From: Cervus elaphus | Taxonomy: Eukaryota; Chordata; Mammalia; Artiodactyla; Cervidae | Reading direction: 5' to 3' | Assembly (NCBI RefSeq): GCF_910594005.1 | Contig: NC_057826.1 | Span: 19,439,501 to 19,503,500 of the forward strand | Length of the DNA stretch: 64,000 bases | Shown: positions 12,431 to 23,655 of the stretch, one piece after another | Layout of the letters: each line of letters starts with the position of its first letter | How positions within the stretch are numbered: position 1 is the stretch's first letter | Notes under the pieces: generated by a model | What the model was told of the DNA's origin: nothing | Database searches by the model: none | What the model saw: only the letters and a program-made list of their open reading frames with translations | Program-made: the position numbers and the translations under genes

Positions 12431-13273
12431 TGAAAACTTGCAAATCTTAAAAGCCAAAGTTAGTATCATGCAAACGCATATCCAGCGTTCAGGACTCCTA
12501 ACGCAAAACAGTACTGCTTCTGAAAGCCTCATTCCTCTCAAGTGTAAAAGGCCAATAACTGGAAGCTACCATCCAGGGGCGCCATGAGGGGTAAAGCAGA
12601 TAATGCTGGTAAAGAGCTTAGAACAGTGTAATAAGTAAACATATATACTTATCTAAAGTGTCTTCATCATAAGAGATGCTCTCAATTATCTCATAAGTGA
12701 AGATCCAGGACCATGATGGGAAAACTAAATCCAGAGTTAATTCAAATTTGCTAAGTCACAAGCTGTTCTAAATTCATGACAATGTGCAATCATTGGCAGG
12801 TTATTCATTTTCTGATTGCCCTTCAGATGATAATGGAAATGGACATCAATCAAGAGGGAAAGGCCGAGGAAGGTGAATGTGAAAGCATGGGTAAGCCACG
12901 AAGCACATGATCACTTCCTAAAACTTGGGGAACTAAAATGTCAACTTCAGTTCCCACATAAATATCAGAGTCTAGTCAAATGAGAAACAAATTTTTATAT
13001 TTTTGTGAAATGCTATCTTTTATATCATATAGATATAACTTACATCTGTTCTTCTGTTCATTTTAGCTTTTAAAAATGGTAAATGAAAAAAAAAGCACCA
13101 AAGATCTGAAAGGCAAAATGACACAATATAGCAAGCAAATAGTATTTTCTTTATCTGAGAATAATAATGAGAGCTGTTAAAGTAGAAAATATTTTAAAGG
13201 AATTATTTAAATAAAATTTAAAGGGAGCTGTCGAGGCTCCTTTCAGTGAGTTGTTTTTGGCATTCATACTATG

Positions 13274-13355
13274 CATGTGTGTACTAAGTTGCTTCAGTCA
13301 TCGGCTATAGTCCATGGGGATGCAAAGAGTTGGACACGACTGAGCAACTAATACA
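13274..13355. mobile_element. Head-to-head Bov-A fragment fusion
   Basis: 13279-13300 reads as the antisense end of Bov-A ('gtgtactaagttgcttcagt'). From 13302 the sense Bov-A 3' end follows ('ctatagtccatggggatgca', 'gacacgactgagcaacta'). The two halves form an inverted repeat, so this is not a simple truncation. Confidence 0.75.
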
Positions 13356-13904
13356 CAATTCAAACTATGAATCTCTTTAAATATAAAGATGTACAAAGCA
13401 TGAAATTTCAAAAAATGATGACACAGATGGAAACTAAAAACATTTTGCCGTGATTCAAATGCATTATAAGCACCTCGAGGCATTCCTTTTTCAAAATCTG
13501 TTATCTGTAAAGTCACCAGAATAATCAATTTCTCAAAAGGATTCCAAGGCATTAGTAAAATTTCCTTACCAAAAAGATGACTCCCTAGACTAAGCCCCTA
13601 AGTATGTGTTCTCTGTCTTTTATCAGTATAATCCTGGGCTTTAAATGCTATGAATACATAAACAGAAAGAGAGGCCAAGGAGTGGTATCCCTTAGTTCAG
13701 ATATAGAGCTGCTCACACAGAATAGCAGGTTTTAAACTTCTAGATTCTACTGTCTAGTAAAATTTCCAAAATAAACCTGGGGAGACTCATCTAGACTGCC
13801 AAACTGTAATTTCACTGAGAAAGCATTATAGAAAACATTTAACACATATGATCATCAATAATTTATGAAGGAAAGGATAAATAGTTTAATATCCCCCAAG
13901 ATGA

Positions 13905-14078
13905 GGGCAGGAGGAGAAAGGGTCGACAGAGGATGAGATGGTTGGATGGCATCACTGACATAATGCACATGAGTTTGAACAAACTGGGAGATAGTGAAGG
14001 ACAGGGAAGCCTGGCATGCTGCCGTCCCTGGGGTGGCAAAAAGTCAGAATGACTTATTAGTGACCGAACAACAACAAT
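13905..14078 (+). mobile_element. BovB LINE 3' end
   Basis: The motif series 'gacagaggatgagatggttg', 'tggcatcactgacataatg', 'gatagtgaaggacagggaag' ends in a short CAACAA tail. This is the 5'-truncated terminal BovB sequence. Confidence 0.85.
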
Positions 14079-14182
14079 AAAAATAAGAAGCCCTTCATTT
14101 CAGAATAATGGGCAGTTTTGTTAATTAAATAAATGTACCTTTAAGCTAAATTCATTATAGTGCTTTCATCTTTCCTTGTGGA

Positions 14183-14490
14183 AGTGAAAGTTGCTCAATC
14201 GTGTCCGACTCTTTGCAACACCATGGACTAGAGAGTCCCTGGAATTCTCTGGGCCAGAATACTGGAGTGGGTAGCCTTTCCCTTCTCCAGGGGATCTTCC
14301 CAAACCTGGGATCAAACCCAGGCCTCCCACATTGCAGATGGATTCTTTACCAGCTGAGCCACAAGGGAAGCCCACGAATACTGGAGTGAGTAGCCTATCC
14401 CTTCTCCAGCAGATCTTTCTGACCCAGGAACCGAACCAGGGTCTCCTGCATTACAGGTGGATTCTTTGCCAACTGAGCTATCAGGGAAGT
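14183..14490 (-). mobile_element. Dimeric Bov-tA SINE, antisense, with target-site duplication
   Basis: A full antisense Bov-tA (14183-14373) is followed directly by a second partial Bov-A plus tRNA head (14374-14490). Both end in 'gagc..a..gggaag..c'. The 9-bp repeat CCTTGTGGA flanks the composite at 14174-14182 and 14491-14499, so the dimer went in as one unit. Confidence 0.85.
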
Positions 14491-14724
14491 CCTTGTGGAT
14501 GGAACCATAAAGCATTTATCACAGAACAGCACTACCTGTGGTCTAATATTTTGTAAAGACTAAGAGAGACATGAAATGTGCCAGGGATCCCATAAAATAT
14601 CTATAATTGGGGCAGTCAGTTTTTAAGTAAAACCTAGGGTGAAAGGAAAAAAAATCATCCTTTACGCAAAATAATCTGTTTAATCTGTTGAAATTAGAAT
14701 GTTCAGTATGTGATTGTACTGTAG

Positions 14725-14949
14725 GTGTGCATGCTAAGTAGCTTTAGCCATATGTGACTCTTTGTGACCCTATGGACTGTAGCCCCCACCAGACTCCTCT
14801 GTCCATGGGATTCTCTAGGCAATAACACTGGAGTGGGTTGCCGTGCCCTCCTCCAGGGGATCTTCCCAACCCAGGGGATTGAACCTGTGCCTTTTGTGTC
14901 TCCTGCATTTGCAGCCAGGTTCTTTACCATTAGCACCACTGGGAAGCCC
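14725..14949 (-). mobile_element. Bov-tA SINE, antisense
   Basis: 'gactctttgtgaccctatgg', 'tggagtgggttgccgtgccc', and the antisense tRNA head ending 'caccactgggaagccc' define a nearly full-length copy. Confidence 0.9.
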
Positions 14950-15104
14950 GCAAATCTCATCCCTTATGTTATCAGTCTAAATGTTGTTTCCCTTGAACCT
15001 GTAAAATTGAAAATAAATCATCATTTTTCTACTCTTCCTTTGCTCAAAATATTTATTGGAACACAGCACCCAAAATAGTTAAATTTATGTATCAGTAGTC
15101 TTCT

Positions 15105-15313
15105 GAAAGTGTTAGTCACTCAGTTGTGTCCATCTCTTTGCGACTTCATGGACTATAGCCTGCCAGGTTCCTCTATCCATGGAATTTACCAGGCAAGTGT
15201 ACTGGAGTGGGTAGCCATTCCCTTCTCCAGAGGATCTTCCTGACCAACAGATTGAACCCGGGTCTCCTACGTTACAGGCAGATTCTTTACCATCTGAGCC
15301 ACCAGGAAGCCCC
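15105..15313 (-). mobile_element. Bov-tA SINE, antisense
   Basis: Antisense Bov-A body ('cagttgtgtccatctctttg') and tRNA head with B-box complement in 'gattgaacccgggt', ending 'ccatctgagccaccaggaag'. Confidence 0.92.
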
Positions 15314-16044
15314 AAGCATTCAAAGTGCTCAAATTGACGTGTTATAAATATGGATACTCACAGCCTACTTGAAATATACATATGGAATAATATTAGCTAT
15401 GCTTAAGATGATGGACAAAAGGAACAATGATTAGAAAAGTTACATCTAATATCCAATAATATATTCCCATCAGCTGAGTTAAAAGACTGAATCAAACCTT
15501 GCAACTGTGACTTTGCACTATAATTCATTTTAATAAAATTCAAATTTTTGCCTAATTAAGAAAATTCTATCAAACTTTGTTCACAGAATGGAATTCAATA
15601 ACTGGACCAATTTTCCTTTTTGAAGACTCTTTAAAAAAAATGCAGTGGAAAAGCTATTACCACTCAGTCAAGACACATTATGGTTAAAATATTCAAAGAA
15701 AGAGTTAAAATAAGAGTATATAAATACAACGTCTAACAAAACTAGCCCACATGCTCAGATGATTCCAACTAGAATGTGGATACACTCTCCAGTTAGTGGA
15801 TTACAGCTCTGCATTCTCTACTTCTCTGTCCCCTCTATATGAATTATCCTATCACTCATTTCCATCTGGATTAATGACCTCACATTAAGGTTTAGGAAGT
15901 ATGGAGGTGAGAAAATCTTGAGTATTTTCATTTTGTTACATGTTAGGATCCAGATGTTTTTTAATTCTGAATTTTATAATTAAAAATCTTGACAAAAATA
16001 CATCTCTGGTGGTACTAATAGACTAAAAATTAAAGCTCTTAAGA

Positions 16045-16265
16045 ACAGTATGGTATAGTGGTCCCCAGTACATGCTTTGAACTTATTAACTGTGTGAACT
16101 TGGACTTATTACTTAACCCTCTCTCTATGTCTCAGATTCCTCATCCTTAAAGTAGGGATAAAAACGGTACCATTCTCCTGGGGTTGGGACATAAGTTGGG
16201 ATGATTAATATTAAGGTACTTAAAACAGAGCCTGGTGAATATGATCATTAGTATCAGCTACTGTT
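16045..16265 (+). mobile_element. MIR SINE (ancient)
   Basis: 'gtatggtatagtggtcccca', 'gaacttggacttattactta', 'tctctatgtctcagattcct' and 'ttaaaacagagcctggtgaa' follow the MIR order in sense orientation. Confidence 0.75.
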
Positions 16266-16560
16266 TTGCTATTACTTATTCCTGGAGTATCTGAAAAATT
16301 CATTGCATTAATGGAAGATTACCAAAAGAGTTGAACACTGTTTAAGTACCATATCAGTCAATCCTGACACAGAGAATTTCATCAGATGAGAAATGTTCAG
16401 TGAGTTAAGAAAAAAGAAAATGAGTAACTGCAAAGAGAAGATCCTTCATAATAAATGGTATCAGTTTTCCCCGTCAAAAAAGAACTACTCAGGTCTCATT
16501 CTGGAAGCTTAGTGGGAAGCCCGAGCAACAGAAATGTCCTCTCCTGGAAGCCACACTCAC

Positions 16561-16749
16561 CCCCTGCTCATCCAGTTTCATGAGTTGTTCTGTGACTTTG
16601 GGGGTGTTGAAGGCCAGCCGCAGGCACTGAACATTGAGCTCAGGAATCACGTGCTCCAGCACCTCCTTCAGGGGGAGCCCGCGAGCCGTCGAGTGCTTTG
16701 CCGTTGAGGGAATGGCGTCCTCCAGCACGGACCCTCTCAGTGTCATGAG
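16561..16749 (-). CDS. SIPA1L1: SIPA1L1 coding exon (residues 544-606, before and into RapGAP domain)
   Basis: This 189-bp exon of 63 codons begins LMTLRGSVLEDAIPSTAKH and ends VTEQLMKLDEQG. Its boundaries are strong: the acceptor CTCTCTTTCAG at 16750 has a good pyrimidine tract, and the donor is GGG|GTGAGT at 16560. Both junctions are phase 0. The product is the segment linking the RapGAP dimerisation region to the catalytic core in the SIPA1 family. It differs from the human protein as I recall it at only one position (HVIPELN rather than HVVPELN). The reading frame would run on into the intron with SVASRRG and must end at the donor. Confidence 0.97.
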
Positions 16750-17639
16750 CTGAAAGAGAGACACATGTCCAGCGAGATGAGTTAATACAGCCAGTGTGAG
16801 GACCCCCTTAGGGAGTTGGAGGTGACAGCTGATGAGTTGAGCCAGTGAGGGAGAAAGGATGGGGGAAGTGAACTAAGATACTTTATGTATGAAAAACGAG
16901 CCCAGTACTTTCAAGAAGAGCCAGGCAAGTCCAATGGAACTCATCATCAAGCTTTCTGAGGACATGTCCTTAAATACCAAAGAGTACACGTTTCCTTGAA
17001 GAGCTCAGGAAGACCAAGGTCTCCATATAGCTATACAATGTCACTTACACAAATACTAGGAAATTAAGGAGATATCCCAGAGACTAGCTGAAGACTAAAT
17101 GCTTAGAATTTGGATGTTATACCTTTTTGAATTGTAAGAGGTAAGGGCAGGGGAAGAGTCTTAAATTTCATAATGCACTGTTGACAAGCTTAAACTATTC
17201 CTAACCCCAAATGCTGCTATGATAGGACAACAATTAAAGTCAGTACAGAGCCACCGTCTACAGCATTTGAAGTGACTTGTGCTTTCCCCCATGTCTTAAG
17301 AACTCTGCTATTATTATGAAATATAAACATAAGCAAAGACATTTCCTTAAGTAATGATGATTTGTCGAAGCAAAATAGCTTTCATGTTCAGGAATTTTCA
17401 TGTGACAAAGTTGTTAGTACAATTTAAACACTCTATGGTGACTTAAAACCATTAAGTTGAATGAATTTCCATTAAGCATGTAGGTTATAAGGCATTATAC
17501 TGCAAAAGGAGTAAATGTTGAAGGCCAAGTATGGTGAAGAAAAGAGGGGTAAGAAATATCCATCCAGGAGGATATATGTACTAAGAAAAATCTAACAAAG
17601 TCAGATTCTATAACAAAAGCAGAAAAAGGACTGCTATGG

Positions 17640-17850
17640 GTCAGGGCATAAGAAAAGGCCCTCATGGAACAGCGTAGCACTAAAAAGGGGCCTTCAAGGA
17701 AAAACTGTACAAAAAGACAGTGTCAGAGAGCAGAAGTGTGGAGATGGGAAACAACAGGGTGTGAGGAGGAAAGAGAGACCAGTGTAGCTGAGCGGGATCT
17801 AAGTGAGCCAGAGGGGGCTGTGGGTGGGCCAGAGTCCCCAGCAGAGTGTA
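17640..17850 (-). mobile_element. L2 LINE relic, antisense (probable)
   Basis: 'aaaggccctcatggaacagc', 'accagtgtagctgagcggga' and the purine-rich 'gagccagagggggctgtggg' resemble the reverse complement of L2 upstream of its 3' end. Heavily diverged. Confidence 0.4.
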
Positions 17851-19140
17851 CCTCGAAGGGTGTGCACCTCACCCAGAACCAACAGGCCATCTCAGAAATT
17901 GTTTGCACGCGGATGATGACATAAGAAAATTCAGTTGCTACTGCCCAAGAAAGAAACTACAGAGAATACAGCTTGAAAGAAGCTGTACTGTTCAAGTAAC
18001 AGGCAAGATGGTGTGACAGAGAATTACCAGGGAAAATGGAAACCAAAAGAAGAATCACCAGGGAAGTGAAACCTGTAACAGGTGCCAACGGAAGGGAAAG
18101 AGAAATGAGGGTAGAAAAAGCCAAGTTCACCAACCTCTGCCTCTCAAGACAAGAAGAAGGTGCTTGAGGTTATTTGCAGTCTATTCATTTGCTTGGTATC
18201 TTTTCTTTCATTTATAGTCTGTTTTCAAAGAATACTTGGGTAAAAAAAAATCCTTTTCTGTGACTTAATATCTAATTTGACAGAAAGGATTTTTGTTTAA
18301 TTTCTCACATCATGAGAAATAGCTGAACAACTCCTGTACTCCTACTTTCATGAGATAATGCCTGTCGAGGGTCAGGAAGATACAAAGCCTGGACGGATTT
18401 CCAGCTGAGAGAGCCCCAGACCAGGAATGCTAAGGCAGAGTGCTAATCCTGGACCACAGGAAGATAGCAGCTCACCTCCAGAAAAGTCTGAGCAGATGAG
18501 AAAAAGAATGACTCATTTTTATACCTGAGCCACCAGTGTGACTGGTATGTTTTGCTAATGACTTTCAGAAACAAGCAGAGAATCCACCTATATGCCTGTT
18601 CACCTATGCTTAAAAGCACTCACGCCAGAGATTTTGTTCATAAACAAACAGTCACATTTACAAATACATGTTAAGCCCTTTTTTTGGTTTCTTTATAGTG
18701 TGCAATGATTATTTCTATTAAAATGAAAAATACGTTTGTATTTCTGTTATCTTGACGCCATTTGTGAAGCAACTGGAATGTCACTTAGGAGACTGCTTTC
18801 TTTTTTCTTGACAGGAAATTAATAGCATGAGAAATCCCTACCAAGGCATAAGAATTAAGTCCTACTTTATTAAATAGTCAGTCAACTGTTCATCCTACGA
18901 AGTGCAAGAGCTCCGGATTGGGACCAATATCCAGAGATATTTCTATCAAAGGACTTTCATTAGTATATTTCTTTGAAAAGCCTCATAAAGATATTACGGT
19001 TAAACCACACTTAAGGATTATTTCATCGGAAAGACAAAAAAAGACAAAAGATAGTGGCAATGAATTAAATAAATGTGAGGGAGAAAGAAAGTAACGAAAT
19101 GGCGGAGGACTATTTTAGTTGTTAGGTATGTGGTCATAAA

Positions 19141-19224
19141 TCCCACGGACAGAGAGCCTGGCGGGCTACGGTCCATAGGATCACAAGAGCTGGACATGAC
19201 TTAGCGACTAAAGCACCACCACCA
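19141..19224 (+). mobile_element. Bov-A SINE fragment
   Basis: 'gagcctggcgggctacggtc', 'ggacatgacttagcgactaa' is the 3' part of Bov-A in sense orientation. The tRNA head is missing. Confidence 0.85.
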
Positions 19225-19244
19225 TGAACAACTTGGAGTCCTCA

Positions 19245-19990
19245 ACATCCCTGAGCTTATATTCAAGTAGGGGGAAGACATAAAATGACTAAAATAAGTA
19301 AGTACAATGTGTGAGATAGTGGTGTTCATGGAAATAAAAAAAAAGGCCTGGAAGTGGGATATGAGACAGTAGAAATTTTAGATCTACTGGCCGAGAAGGC
19401 CCCTGTGGCTTAACAGTAAAGGCCAAAAGGAAAAGAGAGTGATGCCCATAAGGATGCCTGGGGAAGAACACTGATTACAGAGGAATAGGGATCATTGGAG
19501 CCCTGAGGCAGGGCTGTCCTCATTTGCCCAGAAGAAAGGAGGCCACTGCGGCTGGAAAAGATGAAGCGAGGTAAAGGTCAGAGACAGATGTGCCTGGACT
19601 CCCCGGCTAGGGAGAAGAATGGCTTTTTCCTGGAAGCTGGAAATCCCTAGAGGGATTCTGAACTGAGGAATCACAGAATCTGTACTACATTTCTAAAGGA
19701 TCCCTGCTAGGCTCAAGAGGATGCAGGCCTAAAGGAAGATGGAGGAAGAAAAGAGAAGATGACAGTGGTCTGGGCCCAGGCAGAGCAGTGAGATGGGAGG
19801 AGCAGTTGAATTCTGGACACATTCTGAAGACAGTCAACCAGTTTTGTGGGGAGACCAGATCCGAGGGCGGGGTGGGGGCGAGAGCGGAGTCGAACAGGAC
19901 CTCCAGGTCTCTGGTCTGAACAACTCTAACAAAAGGGTTGTCATCGGTTAAACATTAATTTGAACATGCGAGCAGGTGGTAATGAACCAT
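19245..19990 (-). mobile_element. L2 LINE relic, antisense (probable)
   Basis: 'ctgagcttatattcaagtag' then 'gggggaagacataaaatgac' matches the reverse complement of the L2 3' UTR. The purine-rich sequence to about 19990 is compatible with a continued, strongly diverged L2. Extent is approximate. Confidence 0.45.
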
Positions 19991-20316
19991 AAACAACATT
20001 TGACTTGGATATTTCAATCAAACGATTAAGGAAATGGCCCCAGGGGCCCATCGAATGGGTTGGTAGGAAAGGACCAAGGAATCCTTAAGTGTGATTTTAA
20101 CTGTAATTACAGGAAGGAGGTGTAGGTGGAGCATTTGAGGCTGAGGCAGGGAGAGGCAAGAAAACAGAAGAAGGCGAGCAAGGTTTCCCAACCACGGCCG
20201 AGGGACCACGTCCACTTAGGTCAGCAGCCAACCTGGAGAGAGAGGCTGCGACCAGCCAGGCACGCAGGCAAGGGAAGCTGGAAGGGACAATCGTGGACAG
20301 CAGAGACAGGATCTGA

Positions 20317-20337
20317 GAAAGAAAGAAAGAAAGAAAG
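20317..20337. repeat. (GAAA)n microsatellite
   Basis: About five perfect GAAA units, 21 bases. Confidence 0.9.
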
Positions 20338-21165
20338 GGCCACCTTGGAAAGCCTCAACCTCCAGCATGAAGAATGAGAGGATAGGAAGGAACTGAAATA
20401 AAACAAAAAATATACAAAAGCAAAAGGATGACGACGACTTAAATCAGAGCGGCCTTAGGGGGCGGGGATAAGGTTAAGCACAGAAGCATAGAAACAGGTG
20501 GGAGGAGGTAAGCGTGGCTCTGAGAAAGCTGGTGGGGACAGAGGAACAACTACCTACACCCAACTTCAAAAACATAGTGCGTTCTCTGTGCTTTCAACGT
20601 TCAACAAAAGAACGAACTGACCCTGCTTAACGATCAGCTGTGCTTGGAGAAAAAGGACCCTAGAGCATGTGAGTCCTTCATTCCTCTCGGGCCACTCAAC
20701 ACAACACATTAGATATTAAAGCCGTGCCCTTAAAAATCCTATTTTTAATTTCCCCAGAGTTGAAGCTGAGAAACAATTACTAAGTGAAGCCAACCCCTGC
20801 AACCTGTCTTGTATTCAATGGGGGAAATGAAGCCAAATGCCCTATTTAAACTAGTTTCAAAACCATTATTTTCTACCTACCTCAAGGGGGTATTAGGCAT
20901 TAATGTATGACAACAATCTTAAAGTCATTTGGCTCAGAGAGGCAATAAATTGATAGCTGGCATAACTATACACATGTTTAGAAAGAAAACAAAAAAATTC
21001 CCTCATAGTCCCAAACTTGGTCATGAGGTCATTTTTTTGAATCTGGAAATCAGGCAGAGCTTTAACAGTCTCCACATGACAAACTCTAGTGCTTGCTTTT
21101 ATTTTACTTTTAAGAATAAATATACATATATATTATATATAAATATTTGAATACTACATATATGT

Positions 21166-21354
21166 ATTTGGTTGCTCAGTCACATCCCAGTCTTTGGGAT
21201 GCCATGGACTATAGCCCTCCAGGCTCCTCTGTCTACAGGATTCTCCAGGCAAGAACACTGGAGTGGGTAGCCATTCCCTTCTCCAGGGGATCTTTGCAAC
21301 CCAGGGATCGAACCTGCATTGCAGGCAGATTCTTTACCATCTTTGCCACCAGAG
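21166..21354 (-). mobile_element. Bov-tA SINE, antisense (left arm of inverted pair)
   Basis: 'ggttgctcagtcacatccca', 'ggatgccatggactatagcc', ending with antisense tRNA head 'attctttaccatctttgcca'. It is opposed to the sense copy that starts 45 bases later. Confidence 0.9.
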
Positions 21355-21398
21355 TTTTTCTTTAACACTTTGTTGGCTATTTTCTTTTGTTTCCTTTT

Positions 21399-21626
21399 GG
21401 ACTTCCCTGGTAGCTCAGATGGTAAAGCGTCTGCCTACAATGTGGGACACCCAGGTTCAATCCCTGGGTCAGGAAGATCTCCTGGAGAAGGAAATGGCAA
21501 TCCGCTCCAGTATTCTTGCCTGGAAAATCCCATGGACAGAGGAGCCTGGTAAGGCTACAGTCCATGGGGTCGCAAAGAGTCGGACACGACTGAGCGACTT
21601 CACTTTCAATTTCTTTCACTTTCTCT
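21399..21626 (+). mobile_element. Bov-tA SINE, sense (right arm of inverted pair)
   Basis: Full-length: tRNA head ('cttccctggtagctcagatg', B-box in 'ggttcaatccc'), Bov-A body, and 3' end 'cacgactgagcgacttcac' followed by a T/C-rich tail. It looks little diverged from consensus and so is probably young. Confidence 0.93.
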
Positions 21627-22231
21627 TTTTTACCTGAATTTCACTTTAAAATAGAAACTCACATATTATGTGTACTTAGTTCCTTAAAGAGCTCCAAGGA
21701 CCCATTTTACCCACAATTAGACAGCCTCTCATTCAAAAGTCTTTATTTTAAGCCTCCGAGAATAGGTCCAAGATGGCAAAGAAAAAAATCCAAGAAGAAT
21801 CCCTTTCCTTTTTCCTGGGTCAAGAAACTTCTTCAACAATAGTTTGAAAAAGTGAGTTAAGTTTTAGTTGACCCCCTCTGGCTCCTCAAGCTGGTTCAGT
21901 GCCTTCTGGCTGCCCAAACAGGATATGTAATATCCAATTTGGGATTCTGAGGACTCCAATTTCCTTGGGTCATACTTAATGAACATATCTTTCTGTGAAT
22001 CAAAATTCCCATTCATTTATTGCATCTACCCAAAGCTAGATGGGAAGAAAGGGTCCAGATCTAATCATTATGTCCACCCCCGTCACAACCAGAATGAATG
22101 AAAGGGGTCTTTGTTTATTCTAAAGACATTTGTAACCATGTGCTATTAACTTTAATTGCTTTGCTACTGCTACGACTCTATTTTTTTTCTCACTTAAATT
22201 AAGCCTCAAGTCTTTCTCATGTGCGACTTAC

Positions 22232-22362
22232 CTCACTAGTTCTAAAAATTATTCGATAGTTGTAGGGAGATCCATTTTCTTTCGTTTCTTCTGGTTTTTC
22301 CCTTCGAATGCTCACAGCCACTGGACCAAGATTCTCATCGGCCCCAAAATAGTTCCAGTGTT
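22232..22362 (-). CDS. SIPA1L1: SIPA1L1 coding exon (residues 500-543, RapGAP dimerisation region)
   Basis: This 131-bp exon lacks an ATG-initiated frame of its own but is unambiguous by translation and splicing. It is preceded by one base from the previous exon. The product starts EHWNYFGADENLGPVAVSIR and ends NYRIIFRTSE, 44 codons in all. The WNYFG and GPVAVS motifs are hallmarks of the SIPA1/RapGAP dimerisation fold. The acceptor is TATCTAAG|AA at 22363 and has a rather weak pyrimidine tract. The donor is an ideal GAG|GTAAGT at 22231. Incoming phase is 1 and outgoing phase is 0. The middle reads KPEETKEN, a variable stretch among mammals. Confidence 0.96.
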
Positions 22363-22796
22363 CTTAGATACAATAAGACAAAACAAAATTAGAATATTTA
22401 CAGCACACTAAAAAATGTCATATGCTGCTTACTATTTAAATCACTCAGAAATTATATCAATAAAATATAAACATATTTAACAAAAATTAATATCCTTCAC
22501 TGAATTATAAAAGTAAAGACTGTGCAATCAATGTAGGTTTAGTCTCAGAGGTGGTAGGACAACAGAGGTGGCCTGCTGAATTTTTTTTTCACTACTCTGC
22601 AACTCACTACCTTACTTTTAAAAAGAAATTTGTGTTATTGCCCTATAAACAGGCTATACTATATCAGGGCTTCCTAGCTTTTATAAAAACTGCATCAACT
22701 AAAAACCACATCAACCAAACCTCCCCCCCCCCAAACCTACTGAGAACAAAGTTTGAAGATAGATGGATTTCCTGCAGATTAAAAAAGATTTCCCCA

Positions 22797-22915
22797 GGGA
22801 CTTCCCTAGCAGTCCAGTTAAGACTCCGTGATCCCAGGCAGGAGACACAGGTTCAATCCCTGTGTAAAGGAAGATCCTGCATGCCACACAGCATGGCCTA
22901 ATTAAACAAATAAAA
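22797..22915 (+). mobile_element. tRNA-derived CHR-type SINE
   Basis: 'gggacttccctagcagtcca', B-box region 'ggttcaatccctg', 'aagatcctgcatgccacaca', ending in an A-rich AAACAAATAAAA tail. Belongs to the cetartiodactyl CHR group; the subfamily is not resolved. Confidence 0.8.
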
Positions 22916-23329
22916 CGGACCTCCCCGGACAGGAGAGAGGAGAGAGGTCTGAGAGTTACTCGGCAGCATCCTTCTCCCACACTGCCCAGGTTAAGACAGA
23001 GCCTTAGCTCAAAGGAAGAGCTTCCAAGTGCCCCTGGGAGGCAGAAGCCCAGACCCAGGGCTTTGGGCCTCACCAAAGGTTCCCGCATAGTAAGCACCAA
23101 AGGCGTCCAGCAGAGCCGCTGCATCTGGAGGGATGTGAGGGCTGGGATGAGGGCCTCTCCCAGGCCACCACAGTGGCCAGGTGACTAATGGCAGCTCAGG
23201 GCCCTCTCCTCAGTGTCTGGCATTTCTCCAGACTCCAAACTTTAGAACAACCTTGGGGGTGGGGCAAAGAGTCCAAATGACTGGTGTTGACTTTATCTTC
23301 CTCCTAACAAGAAGGAAGGTTGGGGTCAA

Positions 23330-23410
23330 AATTAAATCAATTTACAGAAAATAACAAAGTGATATGTACTTACTGTACACCTAAGTATACTTCTGTAAAA
23401 AAATTAAAGT
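23330..23410 (+). mobile_element. L1 3'-end scrap (possible)
   Basis: 'gtacttactgtacacctaag' and 'tatacttctgtaaaaaaatt' recall the artiodactyl L1 terminus ('ctgtacacctgaaac...tatacttcaataaa'). Confidence 0.35.
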
Positions 23411-23621
23411 TGTTGATATAGACAAAAGATATTCACAGATGAGAAAGTTATATATATTTTAAAAAAAAGCCCCAATACACAAAAAGCTAGAGTAGATAAC
23501 TTACTTTTCAAACCTCCAAAATACTTATTTACATTGCCCTATTTCATTTACATGTGATATGGTTAAATGACTGAGCTGTGACATGGTGGGTTACTCTCAT
23601 ACAAAATGCATCAATATTTGA

Positions 23622-23655
23622 AAATACACATTATTCTCATACATAATGTGTATTT
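23622..23655. repeat. Perfect 13-bp inverted repeat, 8-nt loop
   Basis: Arm AAATACACATTAT (23622-23634) and its exact reverse complement (23643-23655) flank TCTCATAC. The surroundings are also an imperfect direct repeat (23594-23625 versus 23633-23662). Confidence 0.9.

Larger units (their letters stand above)
2574..16560 (-). other. SIPA1L1: SIPA1L1 intron (about 14.0 kb, phase 0)
   Basis: Bounded by donor GGG|GTGAGT at 16560 and acceptor CACAG at 2574. Contents: antisense L1 3' fragment with (CA)n (2790-3135), MIR (3650-3860), possible hAT relic (6210-6290), Bov-tA (6551-6750), degraded antisense L1 (7040-8810), L1 3' UTR (9580-9960), MIRs (11165-11385, 11850-11925, 16045-16265), tandem 25-mer (12025-12074), and a SINE/BovB cluster (12224-15313). 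I see nothing recognisable in 3140-3640, 3870-6190, 6760-7030, 8815-9570, 9965-11160, 12440-13270, 13360-13900, 14500-14720 and 15320-16040, apart from AT-rich sequence. Confidence 0.85.
16750..22231 (-). other. SIPA1L1: SIPA1L1 intron (about 5.5 kb, phase 0)
   Basis: Bounded by donor GAG|GTAAGT at 22231 and acceptor at 16750. Holds antisense L2 relics (about 17640-17850 and 19245-19990), a Bov-A piece (19141-19224), a GAAA microsatellite (20317-20337) and an inverted Bov-tA pair (21166-21626). I recognise nothing in 16760-17630, 17870-19130, 20030-20310, 20340-21160 or 21640-22230. Confidence 0.85.

Noticed and set aside
14183..15313. Regularly spaced similar units resembling a repeat array
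   Set aside because: Units are Bov-tA SINEs with individual flanks, not a CRISPR or satellite array. The host is a mammal.
17664..17924. Possible small charged protein (86 codons)
   Set aside because: Lies in an eroded antisense L2 relic. Codon content reflects purine richness, and no homologue is recognised.
22711..23124. Minus-strand open frame of 137 codons
   Set aside because: Overlaps a CHR SINE and unremarkable sequence; no protein family is recognisable.
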